Assembly (NCBI RefSeq): GCF_030272615.1
Contig: NC_081410.1
Location: 288,545,957 to 288,609,956 of the forward strand
Length of the DNA stretch: 64,000 bases
Source: Cryptomeria japonica
Lineage: Eukaryota > Streptophyta > Pinopsida > Cupressales > Cupressaceae
Direction: 5' to 3'
Shown: positions 43,311 through 54,700 of the stretch, piece by piece
How positions within the stretch are numbered: the first letter of the stretch is position 1
How the letters are laid out: each line of letters starts with the position of its first letter
The notes under the pieces: generated by a model
Database searches by the model: none
The model's input: the letters and a program-made list of their open reading frames with translations, nothing else
Told to the model about the DNA's origin: nothing
Program-made: the position numbers and the translations under genes

Positions 43311-43511
43311 GTCAATTAACAGTATTGACTCCAATGATGCCTCTTACTCTCTACAATTGTCCGCCTTTTGAGCTGCCAATTTAGTAAACATGTTTAATAC
43401 ATCGTTCTCTTCATCAAAACATTCCTTGTCAGATTCAATCAACATATCTGTATATGACAGAGCTTTTATCATAGGTTGAGTCAATAGTACATATTTCATC
43501 CATTTGTGGTA

Positions 43512-43989
43512 TCATGCTGTAAACCCCGAGTTCAACTGCAAGGTGTACCATTTCATTTTGTTGGTTATATACGTAACCATTAATTTCACCCTAGGCTCAA
43601 ATTCTATTCTTATTTGATTTGAAACTCCTTTCCATGGCAACCACATGTGAGAAAATTTTGTGTGCAAATATCCATTTAACATTCTCAACCAATCTCTACT
43701 CAACAATATACCATATTGATCCGGTATGTCTACTACCTGGATGTCCATAAAGCCTTGTATCCTTGTCTACTACATATGTATATTTGTCAATTCTCCTGTT
43801 ACATTAACTTTTGTTCGATCTAACTGAGTTACCTTATGATTTGACCTCATTGGGGTCAGTCCTAACTCTTTACACACAACTAGGGGCATGACATTTGTAG
43901 ATACTCCTGAATCAATTAGATAGTTGTGGAAATTTTTTCTGAACACTCTTAAAGTCAATAAGAAAGGCAAAACTTCTGACTTCCCTTTG
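43512..43989 (-). pseudogene. Tat-like aspartic protease
   Basis: NYLIDSGVSTNVMPLVVCKE at about 43890-43930 is the retropepsin active site (DSG intact, Ala changed to Val). Then GLTPMRSNHKVTQLDRTKVN, and after a stop DIQVVDIPDQYGILLSRDWL, the second conserved half. The N-terminal end meets the solo LTR inserted at 43990, with its target duplication CTTTG at 43985-43989. Confidence 0.88.
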
Positions 43990-46025
43990 TGTAATATCCT
44001 AGTTTTTTTTTTTTTTTTTTTTAGGCCAATAATAATCATCCACAAATAGATAACCCGTTAAGGTTAGAAAGCATAAACTGAAAACTTGTTGGAAAATGCA
44101 ACCCTTGCACTTTCTGATCACCAAGTGCCCAATGTGGGAAGGTGAGAGCATACGGTGTTGAGGGGATCGTTAGCTTCAAATAACTGGAAACAATACAATG
44201 CTTGGGCGGCAAGCCAACCCCTTCTACTTATCCAGCGGGAATGCAAGAAACTTGGCGGTGAACCAGCCAAGAGGAACATACAAAGGCACAAATCACTCAA
44301 CCGCGATATTTCAACGGGAGGACTGAAATTACAAAACAATCTCAACTCAACCGCTTATGCAACGGGAGGACCATTACACTTAGACATCACTCGACCACTT
44401 ATGCAGTGGGAGGACTGAATTACAATTTACTTGAAAATAGGCAACAAGCCAGCCTCTTCCACTTTTCAGCGGGGTGAGAGTTACAAACCAGAATTGGTTA
44501 GTAGTACTACTACTTAACCTTACAATAATCAAGATAATGTGAGAAGAGAGTAATGCTGAATATCCAAATAAGAACATGAAATTTCTAATAACATCAAAAT
44601 CTGCAGGTTGGAATTGCAAAACCAGCAACCTATGGATTCACTAAAATGCTCATAACTCTCTCATTACTCACCCAATTCACCCAAAATTTGTTCTAAATAA
44701 TTGCTATACCCGCTACAATGAAAACAAACTCAAGGAAAGCCATCGAAACACCCATATTTATTTTGCACGCTTCCCAATGCATTCACGAAACCCAACGCTT
44801 AACTTGGGAAGTTCGATTTGCAATATAAAAATCCACTCAAAATAAGATGCTAAAAACTTACAATATGCATCACCAGTGGTAGGAAGGAAGGATGAGCCGA
44901 TACCCAGAATGATGTAATCGCCTGGTCAAGAGGTGTGAGCAAAATACACTCTCAACAGTCCCGCAACCAGCAACCAGAAAACACTCCAATCTCAAATAGA
45001 ACACTCCACAATTTGCAACTCACTCACCAACAACACTGGGAATACATGGACACAGCAAGGTACTATCTTGCAAGTACAAAAGAGACTTAGCTAGGAAGCC
45101 ACACTTCGAAGCTCAGATTTTCAGTCGCCAATTCGGCAGCATGATGATGCAAATTCATTTGATACCAAATGAGAGGCCAAGCACCTGTATTTATAGATTT
45201 TTCCCTCTGAAATTCAAATGCAAATGGCACCCAAAACCATTGAAATTCAATTTCATTTCATGTCATAGCCTCCCCTAGACATGGCATTGATTTTCCCAAA
45301 TTCCCTAGGAATAATTCGAACTTTTTCCTAGGTGACAACTTTGCGATATAAAATAATAAAAACATGAAATATTTCATCTTTCTCAACGCCACCTTTTTTA
45401 ATGCCATTGACTTAGGAAAATAACAATATTGCTGGCAGATAGATATTTTTCCTAAGTTGCCCCATAACACAATTAATCAGTAATAAAAATAATTAAATAT
45501 CAAACCTTAGGATAAGGAATTAATATTTAATTAAATAACTTATAACTCCAATACTGATTAATACCAAAATCAAGGATGAAGCTGTGCGATGAAGACCACT
45601 AAATTGTGTTGAGTCAGGACCCTGTCCGAGATTGCTAAAGATAGAAATGCTCAACATAGCCACTTACTAAAAATAGTAAGTCAAGAAATACTGCTCCAAA
45701 AAACATAATCTTCGCACCCTGAGAAAGAGCTTGGAAAGCTCAATAGAACTGCATCAACCAAACAGCCAAACCCTAACTTACTAAAAATAGTAAGTTCTGA
45801 CTTCACCAAAGAATCAAATGCATGTTTTGCCACCTTGGAGTTCATGGAAAACCCAGAAGGAAACCATAAGCAGAACTGAAGAATTCCCTCCTGACAAACC
45901 CTAAAAAGCTCGTGCAGAACTCCACAAAGGTTGGAAACCCTAATTCTCTCTTCCAAATAGCCTACGGGTCTCCGAAATAGCCAATGGACCACTGAACTAA
46001 TCACTGTGGAGAAGGGGACATTACA
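43990..46025 (-). mobile_element. Solo LTR, family A, copy 2
   Basis: Termini TGTAATATCC (43990) and GGGGACATTACA (46014-46025), TSD CTTTG at 43985-43989 and 46026-46030, 2036 bp. Minus-strand TATA context CTATAAATACAG at 45185-45196, as in copy 1. It shares the 3' edge ACTGAACTRATCACTGT with copy 1. A T20 run at 44003-44022 follows the left end. It splits the Tat-like element between gag linker and protease. No coding capacity. Confidence 0.92.
44160..44500. repeat. Tandem CACTTATSCAGYGGGAGGA units in family A U5
   Basis: Units of about 60-70 bp such as AACCGCTTATGCAACGGGAG and GACCACTTATGCAGTGGGAG recur at 44217, 44298, 44348, 44393 and 44452. Equivalent CACTTCCACTTTTCAGCGGG units are in copy 1 (29385-29600) and, inverted, at 27870-28160. 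Confidence 0.85.
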
Positions 46026-46097
46026 CTTTGTATATAGCTAGATGCACTTCTGCGGCTGGCAAGATTTCTCTTTCTTTTACCTTATGGATTTTGTATC

Positions 46098-46709
46098 TCA
46101 ACTCACCCTTTTCTTTCTCCATTTGATCTTCCAATCCTTTGAGAAAGCATTTTTGATAACAAGTGTCGTCAACAACTCTATTAACGACAAACTAACTTTT
46201 ACTTTCTTAATTTCCTCGGCAAGGTACCCCATGAGTTGCTTAGCACTAGAATCATTAGCCTTCGCTTCTACTTTAGCATTCCTTACTACCACAGGGGTTT
46301 TGTAAACTTGGTTATCTTCAAGATGTGCAGGCACATTACTTGCTTGCGCGCCAAGAGGCGTTTGGTAATTATTTGGAGGTACTGAGGTAGTTAACGGTTC
46401 CTTGGGTTTACTATAAGTTTTACTCCACAAGTTATAAGTATTTCCCGTCCTATATTGCAATGTTGCATAAACTTCTTTTGCTTCTGATTTGGAAGATTCC
46501 TCCCACTGAAACGAGAACACATAAGACTCCACTACCAGTGCGGGAAAAACTCCACTAGTTGCAACATTTTCGACCACCGTACCTTTCTGAACAGGCACTC
46601 CTTTGGTTGTTTCGTAACTTTCTAAGAAAAGGGCAGCGTCATAATTAGTGGGGACAATGTCCTTGCATGCATTTTGCTTGTTAAACTCCTCAGTGTGGGA
46701 TAATGCCAT
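46098..46709 (-). pseudogene. Tat-like gag C-terminal linker, no known domain
   Basis: An open 203-codon frame (MALSHTEEFNKQNACKDIVP) downstream of the gag finger and upstream of the solo LTR. Contains SYVFSFQWEESSKSEAKEVY and a Lys-rich tail (SKDWKIKWRKKRVS). The region between nucleocapsid and protease in Tat elements is poorly conserved, which fits. No motif allows a function. Confidence 0.6.
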
Positions 46710-46748
46710 TACTTTAGACTAGAAAATATATGTCACAATCTTAAATTG

Positions 46749-47837
46749 CGGACAATCTTTCTCTGCATGATTTCCAGTATTATGAATTCTACACCAATCA
46801 CTCAGTGCTCAACTAAATTGATCCTTGAAGGTTGGTTGTTCTCTCTAGCTGGAGGATTATCTAAAGGTGAAACTAACCCTCCATTATTTGGTCGGGTATT
46901 CCATCGTCTCAGGGGTCGGTTTGAGTTGAATCTTTGTTGCAAATTGTATTTCCCTTGTTCATTACTTCTATTATTGTAGTTTTGACTCCTCAAGTAAGAA
47001 ACTTTGGTAGTTAACTTCCTTAACATATCGGTGATTTCTTTTATTTCTTCCTTATTATTACCACTATCTTGGCTAGTAAGTTTGGGAGCTTGTGAGAAGA
47101 ATGACCCTCCATTTGTGGGGACTTCAGTAATTGCTGGTCCTGGATGTAGAACTATAGCTTTATTGTTATCCAAAACTATTTGATTCGAGAAAGTATTTGG
47201 GGGAAAGGTAACGGGCCTCAATCCTTGTATTGGCATGATTGAGGTTGCATTATTTCCTGTAGGCGTCATCATATTCTTATGTATGGGTCCAGAACCCGGG
47301 CCATATCTGACTAGTCTCATTTCTTTGTTCACGTTTATAAGCTCCAGACAAATTTACTATTGCTGGAAGTTTTCTTTTCACAAACATTGAAGTCAATGGA
47401 TCTACGGCTGCATAATACATTGATAAGGCAGCTGGTTCAGCCAACGTGTAGGGGACTTCGAGCTTTGAGTAAGATCTATGAAATCTATCATTGAAACTAC
47501 TAATAGGCTCATTTTGTTCCCTACGAATCATGGCAAACTGATGATATAGAGTGGCAGGATCTTTTGGAGCTTTGAATCTGGAAAGGAATGCATTTTCTGA
47601 CAAGTCCCAAGTCGTTATTGATCCAATAGGTAGGTTGATGTACCAAACGTGAGCATCCTCACTTAAAGTATATGGGAACAATCTACACACTACATCTTCA
47701 TGTTGAATTCGGGCCCTCCCACACATATCTTTAAAGACCTTAAGATGTACTTCTGCATCACCATGAATTTGGAACTTTGGACACAGCTTATCCGGATTTT
47801 TAGGTAAGTCACATGATGCCAAAACTTTGAAAAACAA
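46749..47837 (-). pseudogene. Tat-like gag
   Basis: Frame 47837-47277: LCPKFQIHGDAEVHLKVFKD and DAHVWYINLPIGSITTWDLS, then FAMIRREQNEPISSFNDRFH, are the Retrotrans_gag capsid core. It continues after a frameshift near 47300 as 47332-46802 with a Gln/Asn-rich linker. The nucleocapsid finger DWCRIHNTGNHAEKDC at 46749-46796 (CX2HX4HX4C) is in another frame. Two frameshifts break it. The probable start is ATG 47837, but a longer N-terminus in another frame is not excluded. Confidence 0.85.
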
Positions 47838-47994
47838 TGCTCACACCAAGACTTGTGTGGATATTTAGCATGAAAAGGGGCAGATCAATTAAAAGATGCT
47901 TTATGGATAAGTTTGAACAGTGACATGAGTGGGATTTGGATCTCGGAAGGTCAACTGCAAGTGGAATGGAAGCAAGCAAAACTTCACAGCTTGC

Positions 47995-48417
47995 ACTTGT
48001 AATCAGGTCTTCAGGACCCAACTGCAAGTGTGAGTGTATAACTATGAAATGCGTGTGATAATGAATGCTTGCAATCGGGTCTTGGAGACCTGATTACATA
48101 TGAAGAGTATGCAATGTAAGCTGGGAGCACTTGAAACCGGACCATAATGCATCCTTAAACACCTATCATAAGACATAAGACTACTTGTAGTCAGATCTTC
48201 AAGACTCAACTGCAAGTGGAGAAATAATGAACTTGACTTACATTCATATGGTTGGGAAAGACTTGCAATCGGGTCTTTGTTACCCAACTACAAGTGCACT
48301 TTAACTTACAATAGAGAGTGAACTACTATTCAAGGAACTCGATAATGCATCTTCCACGACATGATGGGAAAAAAGATAACTTTATTCACTTGTAATCAAG
48401 TTACAAAGACCCAATTA
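47995..48417. repeat. Hairpin array, right-hand of gag, first part
   Basis: Imperfect palindromes of about 35 bp at 47995-48030, 48068-48099, 48183-48218, 48261-48296 and 48388-48417, with left arm ACTTGYAATCGGGT and right arm ACCCRAYTRCAAGTG around a 6-8 base loop. The last one is cut in its right arm by the insertion at 48418 and completed at 51979. Spacers are unrelated. No ORF. Confidence 0.92.
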
Positions 48418-49472
48418 TGTAATATCCCTTGGTCTTGTATGTCTAAAAATGTGTTTAGGAGACGAGGAATATCGTCAAACACTTCACGTATAGCCTTCCA
48501 GCTTGCTGGTCTTTAAGATATCAGTCTGTTATATCTTATCAAAAGACTACATTGCTTAAGAATTAACATCTCAACGCATTAATTGATACTATGGACCTTT
48601 AACCAATGCATAGAGATGAATTTACCACACTAAATGTGCACTTACAGCTGACTGAAATTATATCAAACAGTTGGCAAACATCATAAATCAATAACCAAAT
48701 GTAGGGCAGCCTTCTAATTATTCATTCATGAGTCAAATAGACCTTACATCATCAGCCAATTTACACCATAGCATGCATTACTCAGACATGGACATTTTCA
48801 GACCTAATCTGAAGACATACGACTGATATAAACTATTACAATCACTGAAAATTACAATGTAGATTGGGCAAAGGAAAACCTGATATAGATACAGTGATGC
48901 TCGTAGTAAAAATCAGTGGTCATCATGCATCCCAAGTGCCATCTTGATCCTCATACATGACTGTCATTACTGCTGTAAGTCTGAAAACTCTGTTGTAAGT
49001 CTGAGAACACTAGGAACACCATGTAATCTGCTCATTATCATCCCAAAACCTTTCTTCAACTGATCTAGAACATAGCACCAAACATCATAGTTGTAGCTTG
49101 ATCAAATTCGTTATGTAATTGTGCCCTGGTGTGATACCGCCCTGCTGCTGTAGGTGGATGTCACAGAGTTGTCACTGAAATTGCTTCCAAATGGCTCCAA
49201 AACTGATCGGATTCTTGACTGAGGGCAGCGCCTAACTCCTTAAACGATCATTGAGCAAACTTAAGCATTAAATAGTGAAATCGATGGAGCATGAAGGGGG
49301 ACGGACCTGCCAAAAGTTCGGCCACTTCAAGAATTAAATGGGCACCCAAACCACCCTATAACTTGCACCAAAAGTATTGCCTCAACCTCCAATAATTTTT
49401 GGAACCAGCAGAAGTCAAAATCGATGCTTAAGTAGTGAGGTATGAGACAAAATGTGGGAACCACGGACTGCA

Positions 49473-49606
49473 ACTGAAACAATAATCAGTCCTTATGCCT
49501 TCGATCTGCCCCTAACAATCTTCAATGGATATCGCCTAAACTGAAACAATAATTAGTCCTTATGCCTTCGATCTGCCCCTAACAATCTTCAATGGATATC
49601 GCCTAA
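49473..49606. repeat. 67-bp tandem duplication
   Basis: ACTGAAACAATAATCAGTCC begins at 49473 and recurs (one base changed) at 49540; units are 67 bp. The related LTR at 59012-60555 has a single copy, so the duplication is recent and copy-specific. Confidence 0.97.
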
Positions 49607-50073
49607 GTGCCAAAAGGATATAGCTATCAAGTCTTGCCCAAGTATGCATCAATAAGGTGATCTCCAAATCTGAAAATCTGAAGCACAACCACCACCAAAC
49701 TGATTTGAATCTTCAATTGAGTTCAAGTGAGATGACTGAAATGTCACCTCCTCTATGCAACCCCTCGAGAGATCTTTCACCCTCTCAGTTATGTGATCAA
49801 TGGAAGTTTCCGTTCCCAAGGACCCTTAGTCTGCAGACACAAATTGGTTCTACAAAACCAAATCAACTCCACAATATCAATTCCAAGTCTTCTTTCACCT
49901 CAATCGTCCTCTTCTATTTATCTTTTCCATAACCCATCATGAGAGGCTTCTAGAAGAGGGTAGGTACACTATTTATTTTATTAAGTGACTTTAAAATTAT
50001 TATTTTATTTTTAATACTTTAGTCACTTTTAATTAAATTAATTAAATATAAAGTCACTTTTTAATAATTAATT

Positions 50074-51880
50074 AATTTTATTTTTTTTGGTCGAAAATAG
50101 GTATGATTTTCTTAATTTTGACCCAGGAAAAGGAGCCTGGCCTGGCCCAAGGATGGCTACAATCAGGGAGCCATCTCCCCAGCAACACAATAATACACAA
50201 AACCTAACAACAAGCCTGAAATAAACCACAGATAAAACCAGCAAAGCTCTAACCCCTCCCCTTCTTATTAGATCACAGGATCATATCAAAAGATGTCTTG
50301 GGATTCCTCCATTTTTTCCCTCTCACAGTTACCCAACCGTCTTCCACCTTAGCCGCCTTATCTTGCCAGCCTGTTGTCTTACACTTAACCAAACTCCCAT
50401 TTATCAAAAGCCTTTCATCATGCTAAGGACCATCCTCCTCCTCATGACCCTCAACAGGGCGTTTCTTGTCCCTTCCATCCAGTGTAGCAATAATCTTCTG
50501 TTGTTCTCCATTAGGGATGGTAGCTCCAACTCTATCTAGAGTAGAATCTGCAACCTTGTTTCCACCCTCACATGATGAAGGCGGCAAATCCCCACTAACT
50601 ACCTGAGAAAAACTCTTTACTTGCTCACCCTTTTTATCAACTGTATAATGGTGGTGGGAAACATCTTTCCACCACGAGGCCATCTTTTCCTGTCTCTGCT
50701 TGGCACATTGGGCAGCCATATGCCTAGTCTGAAAACACCTCCTACATCGAAAGGGTGACACTTCATAATCCAAATGCTACATCCAACACCCTTTTGTTGT
50801 TTTGAGTGCAATTTCTGCTAGAAGCCCATCAGTCAAATTCATCTCCACCAAGATCCGAGCATACGTTGAGTGAAGTAGATTTGACGACTCTTCATCAACC
50901 ATTAAAAAACTACCTAAGGAATCACCTATAGCTGCTAAGCAAAAATCAAACCAAAAATGTAGGGGCAGATTCAGAAGTCTTACCTAAATTGGAATCTTGT
51001 CAAAAGTTTCCAAAGTTGGGCAAAAGGTTGGGTGCCAGGGTTTCAACATTAAAGGATGCTTATTCTCCCAATTCCAGAAACATTCACGAAGAATCTGCTT
51101 CTTATCACGAGCATTTTCGAAAACTGCAATGAAAAAACCCCTGGCACACGGGTATAGTTAAATACAACCTTTCACCAATGGCTCCCAGATCTCCGAAACC
51201 CAGTTATGGGGCTCACCTAAGCTTGGCCACATGCCCTGAAATTATCCAATCAGTCCAAGTTCAAAGAAGACAGCTACATTACTCTCCACTTGCTTTTCAA
51301 TATCATCCGCCAAATCCACAGTTATCGCCTCCATCAGACTCGGTTTCAAAACCCTTGTCAAACCCAAATCCTCCTTCTGAAAATTTGCATTGATAGATCC
51401 AGAAGGCCCTGAGGATCATTCCTTCTATGGACAATGTTATCAATACGCCCCTGTGCACTACACCCATCTTTTACAAACTTCTTTCGGTTCCCATTAAACT
51501 GTTCAGAACCCATCTGATCGGGTTTACCATGGATCTGAGAGTTCAAAACCCTATCCTCCCTGGGCCAAAACAGTCATGAATCCTTCCCTCCATCGATTGT
51601 CGTTCCTCCTCCACCAACAGCCTTGGTCTGCTCCCAACCTAGACGCTCTCCCTGCAAAGAGGTTTCACCTTGCAGCAAAGTCTTGGGGCCCCTCCCTCCG
51701 CCATTTGCACACGTTGACTCCTCCCTGTGATTCTGTATAGGATCACCTGCCCATCGCACCTGTTTTGCCTCCAAACCACGGGCTTTCTCACCCCCATTCG
51801 CTTGATCTTCACCCACGACAGCCGTAGGTAAAGTTGCTGAAGAAACCCTAGCAGGCCGCAACGTCTCCATTCGCTAGTAG
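50074..51880 (-). mobile_element. ORF1-only LINE insertion
   Basis: Minus-strand element with a 3' poly(A)-like end (AAAAAAAATAAAA, seen as T-rich 50074-50090) and an 11-bp target duplication AATAATTAATT at 50063-50073 and 51881-51891. It contains a decayed ORF1 and a 3' UTR of about 330 bp but no endonuclease or RT, although both ends appear present. It sits inside the family B solo LTR. Confidence 0.8.
50423..51870 (-). pseudogene. LINE ORF1 with DUF4283 and CCHC finger
   Basis: The start ATG 51868-51870 opens METLRPARVSSATLPTAVVG. The middle, with several stops, gives FNYTRVPGVFSLQFSKM, then NLPLHFW-like and SSNLLHST-like blocks, corresponding to DUF4283, the RNA-binding module of plant LINE ORF1. 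The frame 50773-50423 holds the zf-CCHC_4 finger FRCRRCFQTRHMAAQCAK, then a Ser/Glu-rich tail ending EEEDGP. Frameshifts and stops make it non-functional. Confidence 0.85.
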
Positions 51881-51978
51881 AATAATTAATTTATTTTAAT
51901 GACTTTATAAGAAATTAATTTAAATAATTTCTCCTTATTACTCTTTTTAGCCAAAAGGCTAAAATTGGGGACATTACA

Positions 51979-52778
51979 AATTACAAGTAAAAATTGCTTT
52001 GGATGTTTAAGATTGTAATCGGGTCTTTGTAACCCGATTACAAGTGAACCATTTTGAGCTCATTTGCAATCAAACGGACATGAAATGCAGAGGATGGGAA
52101 GAACAGATTAAAATATACACGACTCTAACCATAGCATGATGGAGGATCTAAAGGTACACACATATCACTTGAAAACACACTAAGGAAACATGCGAAGCTC
52201 ACGCAAGCTTGCCATGCAGGCAGCGATAGTGAGAAAGACAAGTGAATACGTGGGTTTGGGCAAAGATTAAATGCAAAGGGACAAGAAGCGATGAATGTAT
52301 ATACGGGATATGGCATGAAATGCAAGGGACGTGCAATAAAGATTTCATTCATCGCTTAGATTCTAGGATGTAAACCACAAAACATAGAAAGAAAATGCAA
52401 GACCAAAACAAATAAGAGGAAAGACCTACTTGAAATTCGCCCAAATTGGAAATGAAATCCCCAAAGATGAATGAACAAAACTCAAAACTTCAATGACAGC
52501 CTTTTAAAAGGGAGGATAAATCCTAATCCAACTAGAAAGCATTTAAAACACTTCCCTCAAAAATCGCTTCAATAGAGAAAATCACACAGGGCAAGATAAA
52601 TACAAAACAAACATACTTGCAATCAGGTATTTGGGGCCCGATTGCAAGCATCATAAAATAAAATGAGGGAACTTAATGTGTAATCGGGCCTTGGTGATCC
52701 AACTACACATGTAAAAACTTAATTGAAAGCAAATAAGACCTTACTTGTAATCGGGTCCTAGAGATCCGATTACAAGTG
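51979..52778. repeat. Hairpin array, second part
   Basis: Continues the array left of the solo LTR: end of the interrupted hairpin at 51979-51987, then hairpins at 52012-52046 (near-perfect arms TTGTAATCGGGT / ACCCGATTACAA), 52615-52649, 52677-52711 and 52743-52778. Between 52050 and 52610 there is plain sequence. Short minus frames here are chance. Confidence 0.92.
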
Positions 52779-52827
52779 AATAAAGTTCACTTGAAATATC
52801 TCTAGAAAGTTCCTCCTAATTGCAATG

Positions 52828-53612
52828 TGATGCAGGAGCATCCCCGGTTCATAGCAATCTTGCATCAACCAAATAAATATTTCCTTTCTATTTTGCTTTC
52901 TGTTTGTAGTTTCAACATTTCTTTCTGTGTTTCCCGGATTTGGCTCACTAGAACCTGTGGAGTTGGATTTTGCTTGAAGACTTGATCATCTTCCTTATTC
53001 CCAAACCGTGGAGCATTTGGATCATTTTCCGATAAGTTATCGCTACCGGTTTCCGAGACAGTTTTCTGTTACCGATTGCCTGGACCTATTTGCATTGGTG
53101 ATCTACGGGATCTTTTCCGTAGCTTGTGGAGGCTTGGGCATTGATTCTGATGTCCTTGGTGTGTGGCCGACCTTTCCTTGTGATCTACACTTCATTCTTT
53201 GGATTTTTCGAGGAATCTCTTTGGCAAAGGCCGACCTTGTTGGTTTTACACATTAGGTCTTGTTCTTCGGGTTTTGATCCCTTTCTAGGCCGACCGGATC
53301 CCCTTGGATCGTATAAATCATTGTAATAGAGCATTAGAATGTAATCGAAGGAGTTACACAGAGCATAGAAGATAGATCTTAAGATTTGAGGTCCCGGTTG
53401 TGACTAGTTCTGTATTTTGAGCATGTTTTAGCAGGCCTATGAGCCAGTTACTGTAACCCGGTTGTTACCGGTTGGTTGTAATAAGTTTTCTTGATATAAT
53501 TCAATTTGTTCTCCATTGCCTCCATCATGTCCTTGTGTTTCCGTTGTGTTTACTCTTGCTGACCGGTCTAGACTGATCTCTTTGAGGTCCCTCCTAGCCG
53601 GTGACTGCTTCA
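52828..53612 (+). repeat. 5' LTR of chromovirus B
   Basis: 785 bp from TGATGCAGGAGCATCCCC to GTGACTGCTTCA. TATA box TATAAAT at 53312-53318, and the R/U5 region contains ATTGTAATAGAGC. It matches 58260-59011 plus 60561-60579. Confidence 0.97.
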
Positions 53613-53614
53613 AG

Positions 53615-53626
53615 TGGTATCGAAGC
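53615..53626 (+). other. Primer binding site of chromovirus B
   Basis: TGGTATCGAAGC, two bases after the LTR; similar to the initiator-Met complement TGGTATCAGAGC with changes in the last six bases. Confidence 0.75.
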
Positions 53627-53723
53627 TAGCTTTCGTTCCAGAGATTGCGTTATCTTGAGAAATTTTTGTTGTAGGGTGGCGGACTGTGGATCCGACCTGC
53701 AACTGCAAAGGACTGGCGTAAAG

Positions 53724-54700
53724 ATGGCATGAAGAGGAAATAGGAATGGTGGAACATGTGGGAATGCAAACCCTATTGTGATGGAAATATCGAGAGGAAT
53801 TGCAGCCCGGTTGGAAGCCATGGGGACAGCCCAGAGAAGAGGCCGACACATTGAAGATGTAAGTGAAGATGAAGGAGAAGAAGCCCCGGCAGAACAAGTA
53901 AAGCCACCGACAGTTGATCTAGATGAGGAAAGGTTTTTGAGGGTTTTAAGTAGGGCGAATGCTAAACCTCATTTTACCCCATCGAAATATGATGGGAAGT
54001 TGGATTCGGATGAATTGATGGATTGGATCTCGGAGATGGAGAAATATTTTGATTTTGAAAACATTGCAGAAGAAAAAAGGTGAAATATGCCTGTACTCGG
54101 TTGAAAGGTCATGCATCTCTTTGGTGATAGGATTTGCAGGTTGATAGACAGAGAAGAGGTAAAGAGAAGATCAAGACATGGGATCAAATGGTTGCTAAGT
54201 TGAAATCAAAATTTATGCCAGCTGATTATCAAGTGAATCTGTTCCAAAAATTGCAGAATTTGAGACAAAAGGAATCTAGTGTGAAGGAGTACACCGAAGC
54301 ATTTTACAAGTTGATTATCAGATCTGGACATGTTGATGATGAAGTTGAATAAGTTGCAAGATATTTGAATGGATTGCAGGTGTTGATACAAGATGAACTC
54401 AGTTTGATCAAATTGCAAAGTGTTGAAGAAGCTTACCAGTATGCCCTCAAAGCAGAAGAGAAGCTAAACAAAAGACATGAGCAGAGGCAGAGGTTGAAGG
54501 TTTTCTGGAGGAAGATTTCAAGGAGGAAGAGGATATACCGGAGGTAGAGGAACTTGTACGGATCAGAACAAGGACAAGAAAGTGAGCAAATAAGGTAATT
54601 CATACCGAAAAGATGATAGAAATTTCTATCGGAGGAGAGAACCGGATGGCTACCGGAATAAGAATTTTGGAAAAGATGACAGAAGACAAGACAAGAGAGT
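53724..54700 (+). pseudogene. Chromovirus B gag
   Basis: Probable start ATG 53724 (MA*RGNRNGG, the TGA being CGA to TGA at codon 3). The frame from 53778 gives RGIAARLEAMGTAQRRGRHI, an acidic linker, then the capsid core ANAKPHFTPSKYDGKLDSDE, LMDWISEMEKYFDFENI and, after a frameshift near 54080, LKGHASLW. 54134-54352 continues DQMVAKLKSKFMPADYQVNL and LRQKESSVKEYTEAFYKL. Stops at 54129 and 54350 and a frameshift break it. Confidence 0.9.

Larger units (their letters stand above)
36043..47837 (-). mobile_element. Minus-strand Tat-like Ty3-gypsy element, degenerate
   Basis: Order on the minus strand: gag 47837-46900, CCHC finger about 46796-46749, linker, protease 44045-43512, second CCHC-like finger about 43310-43270, RNase H-like domain 43056-42680, RT 42110-41480, RNase H 41440-41130, integrase 41119-39846, antisense ORF and sense ORF downstream. 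The TKW(V/S)EA integrase, the CX2HX4HX4C finger and the extra RNase H point to the Tat/Ogre lineage. A solo LTR (43990-46025) splits it. Neither LTR nor PBS was identified; the upstream hairpin array may belong to it. Confidence 0.8.
48418..51978 (-). mobile_element. Solo LTR, family B, copy 1, carrying a nested LINE
   Basis: Termini TGTAATATCCC (48418) and GGGGACATTACA (51967-51978), TSD AATTA at 48413-48417 and 51979-51983. In reverse complement, 49200-49620 aligns with 59620-59920 of the solo LTR at 59012 (shared CAGCGCCTAACTCC, ATCGATGG, CTTCRATCTGCC and ATATCGCCTA), so this copy is minus-oriented. A TATA-like ATAAATAG lies at about 49914-49922 on the minus strand. About 1.75 kb remain without the LINE. 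Confidence 0.9.

Noticed and set aside
49657-49932. 91-codon plus frame
   Set aside because: Lies inside the family B LTR, which is transcribed on the other strand; no similarity seen.
47995-52778. CRISPR-like array
   Set aside because: Eukaryotic context, imperfect palindromes with irregular spacing, no constant repeat or spacer length, no cas genes.
53610-53897. Minus-strand frames of 85-95 codons over the chromovirus B leader
   Set aside because: Shadows of the gag coding strand.
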